Shown here piece after piece: positions 5,418 to 7,094 of a stretch of DNA of 7,094 nt. The DNA lies in the NCBI GenBank assembly GCA_009996555.1, contig JAACZX010000119.1, forward strand, positions 1-7,094, written 5' to 3'. Within the stretch, counting starts at the first letter, position 1, and each line of letters begins with the position of its first letter. The notes below the pieces were generated by a model. The model was not told the origin of the DNA, did no database searches, and worked only from the letters and a program-made list of their open reading frames with translations. The stretch comes from Chitinophagaceae bacterium. GTDB lineage: Bacteria; Bacteroidota; Bacteroidia; Chitinophagales; Chitinophagaceae. The position numbers and the translations under genes were made by a program.

Positions 5418-7094
5418 ATGAAAAAAATTGGAGCGGGTTCCGTTTTTAAAAGGGGACTGCCGTCATTAAAGCTGTTATTGATTATGAAACTAACGATGCT
5501 ATTGTTAACAGTTGCCTGTTTGCATGTATCGGCTCACAGTTATTCGCAGGACAGAATAACCCTGAACATGAAAACAGTGGAGCTGAAAAAAATATTCCAG
5601 GCAATTGAAAAATCGAGCGATTACCGCTTTCTTTTTGATGAAGGACTGGTAAAAGGAAAACCAAGAGTAAGTCTTGATGTACAGAATGCAGATATTAACC
5701 AGGTAATGGCCATCATTCTTGGTAACACAGGTATTACATACCAGGTAATGAGTACTAAACTGGTAGTGCTGAAAGAATCGGCTGCCGAAACTGCTGTAAA
5801 CGATATTCAGGTGAGTGGTAAAGTAATTGCCGCCACCGGCGAAGCATTACCGGGTGTATCAGTTACCATTAAAAACAGTTCGGTTGGTACAACCACCAAT
5901 GCAGAGGGCAGCTATTCATTAAGCGTGCCCGATGATGCCACGCTTGTGTTCAGTTCGGTTGGTTACACTCCAATTGAAGAAAAAGTGAGCGGCCGTGCGG
6001 TAATTAATGTAACAATGCAGCCAGCCACACAAAGTATGAACGAAGTAGTGGTGGTGGGTTATGGTACACAACGAAAGCGTGACCTTACAGGTTCTGTTTC
6101 TTCTGTTAAAGGCGATGAACTGGCACGTATGCCCAACACCAATCCTATTGGTTCATTACAGGGTAAAGTGCCCGGTCTTACCATATCCAATTCAGGTCTT
6201 GCAGGTTCAAGCCCTGTGGTGCGCATACGTGGTATAAACAGTACCAACAGTGCAAGCCCTGTGTATGTGGTAGATGGTGTGTTGCATGATAATATTGATT
6301 TCTTAAATCCTGCGGATATTGAAAGTATCGACATCCTGCGTGATCCTTCTTCTATTGCTATTTATGGTTTGCGAGGTGCCAATGGTGTAATTGCTGTAAC
6401 ATTAAAAAAAGCAGCCCGTGGTCAAACACGTATCAATCTGCAAAGTTCAGTGGGTGTACAAACCGTGCAGGACAGGATCAATATTACTGATGCAGCCGGT
6501 TTCAAAAAACTTTATACTGCACAGTTGGCAAATCTGAATGCTGCACCGTTTGATTATACAAACTATACGGCTAATACAAACTGGCAGGATCTTGTGTTGC
6601 AGGATGCAATCATTACACAACATAACCTGAGTGTATCAAACAGCAGCGATAAAACAACCACTTACCTCAACATTGGTTATACTAACCAGGAAGGTGTACT
6701 CAAGTACAACCGGTTTGAGCGTTATCTGGTTCGTTTAAATGAAGAAATACGCATTACAAAGAATATTAAAGTAGGTGGTGATATTTCCGGTTATCATTAC
6801 CGGAACACTCCTCCGGGTGCATCTATCACCAATGCCTTGTGGGCAGCACCTATTGTGCCTATACAAGCTGATGCTGACAAGTATTACAGCATGCCGTCAT
6901 TCCAGCGTGCACAGGTGGGTAATCCTATTGCTGCATTGAACAGGAATCACAAAAACTCTATTCAACAGGGTTTCAGGGCAATTGGTAGTTTGTTTGCAGA
7001 AGTGAAATTCCTGAAAAACTTCACATGGAAGTCGATCGTTTATACCGATCTTGGTTTTGCCAGCAGCAGAAGTTATACACGTCTTCCTTTTACA
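5418..7094 (+). CDS. SusC/RagA-family TonB-dependent receptor with STN signalling domain (3' end outside window)
   Basis: The frame is open for 559 codons to the last base, so the C-terminal barrel lies beyond the window. The order of parts is: an extended basic N-terminus and signal peptide (1-43, hydrophobic core about 24-38, VSAHSYSQ near the cleavage site); an STN domain (about 45-118, starting ITLNMKTVELKKIFQAIE); a carboxypeptidase-regulatory-like domain (about 131-200, VSGKVIAATGEALPGVSVTIKN); a TonB-box-like EVVVVGYG (209-216); and the plug (about 217-332) with the SusC/RagA signature PVVRIRG, PVYVVDGV, then DIESIDILRDPSSIAIYG and RGANGVIAVT. After this the first barrel strands begin. 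SusC-type proteins import glycans or peptides with a SusD partner. The STN domain marks a transducer that contacts FecR in the periplasm, matching the genes just upstream. ATG 5418 is chosen over ATG 5484 because basic extended N-termini are common in this subfamily; 5484 would still leave a workable signal peptide. Confidence 0.95.
   Translation, partial: MKKIGAGSVFKRGLPSLKLLLIMKLTMLLLTVACLHVSAHSYSQDRITLNMKTVELKKIFQAIEKSSDYRFLFDEGLVKGKPRVSLDVQNADINQVMAIILGNTGITYQVMSTKLVVLKESAAETAVNDIQVSGKVIAATGEALPGVSVTIKNSSVGTTTNAEGSYSLSVPDDATLVFSSVGYTPIEEKVSGRAVINVTMQPATQSMNEVVVVGYGTQRKRDLTGSVSSVKGDELARMPNTNPIGSLQGKVPGLTISNSGLAGSSPVVRIRGINSTNSASPVYVVDGVLHDNIDFLNPADIESIDILRDPSSIAIYGLRGANGVIAVTLKKAARGQTRINLQSSVGVQTVQDRINITDAAGFKKLYTAQLANLNAAPFDYTNYTANTNWQDLVLQDAIITQHNLSVSNSSDKTTTYLNIGYTNQEGVLKYNRFERYLVRLNEEIRITKNIKVGGDISGYHYRNTPPGASITNALWAAPIVPIQADADKYYSMPSFQRAQVGNPIAALNRNHKNSIQQGFRAIGSLFAEVKFLKNFTWKSIVYTDLGFASSRSYTRLPFT

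Noticed and set aside
5484..5486. Alternative ATG start for the SusC-like receptor
   Set aside because: It leaves a usable signal peptide and cannot be excluded, but the upstream start at 5418 gives the basic extended N-terminus typical of FecR-linked receptors and sits next to the leader elements.
6059..6334. 91-codon antisense frame within the SusC plug region
   Set aside because: It overlaps the most conserved part of the receptor and has no recognisable domain or start signal.

Overview
The window looks like chromosome of a member of the Bacteroidota, most likely Chitinophagaceae or a close relative. The reasons are a SusC/RagA-type receptor carrying an STN domain, a FecI/FecR pair with the Bacteroidota-specific C-terminal FecR domain, a TANNTTTG-type promoter, no Shine-Dalgarno sequence before any of the five visible starts, and intergenic short-unit repeats of a kind I recall from this phylum. 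All recognised genes lie on the + strand. Base composition and codon use look even by eye, and there is no tRNA, rRNA, CRISPR array, transposase or phage gene.

Region 1 (1-2002) is a probable phytate-use pair. It holds the C-terminal half of a TonB-dependent outer-membrane receptor whose N-terminus lies off the left edge, then a near-perfect intrinsic-terminator hairpin, then a beta-propeller phytase (3-phytase) with a lipoprotein-type signal. The U-tract of the hairpin runs almost directly into the phytase start codon, so the hairpin may set the receptor:phytase ratio.

Region 2 (2003-2276) has no gene but is highly structured. It contains heptamer tandem repeats (GTAACC-like and AGTCATT-like) followed by three blocks of octamer repeats. 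The last octamer block supplies the -33 element of a Bacteroidota promoter whose -7 box ends 5 nt before the tgt start, which suggests a leaderless or nearly leaderless mRNA.

Region 3 (2277-3416) is tgt, the queuosine tRNA-guanine transglycosylase. Its catalytic residues are intact, but two of the three Cys zinc ligands found in the Escherichia coli/Zymomonas enzymes are absent.

Region 4 (3469-7094) is a cell-surface signalling locus: an ECF sigma factor, a FecR-type anti-sigma factor with one membrane span, a structured 144-nt leader with competing hairpins, and the first 559 residues of a SusC/RagA TonB-dependent transducer that runs off the right edge. By analogy with Fec, substrate binding by the receptor is passed through its STN domain to FecR, which releases the sigma factor to transcribe the receptor gene. 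A SusD-like lipoprotein gene would be expected just beyond the window, and the substrate cannot be read from this sequence. I found no wholly new system. The most unusual material is non-coding: the repeat cluster before tgt and the leader of the SusC-like gene.
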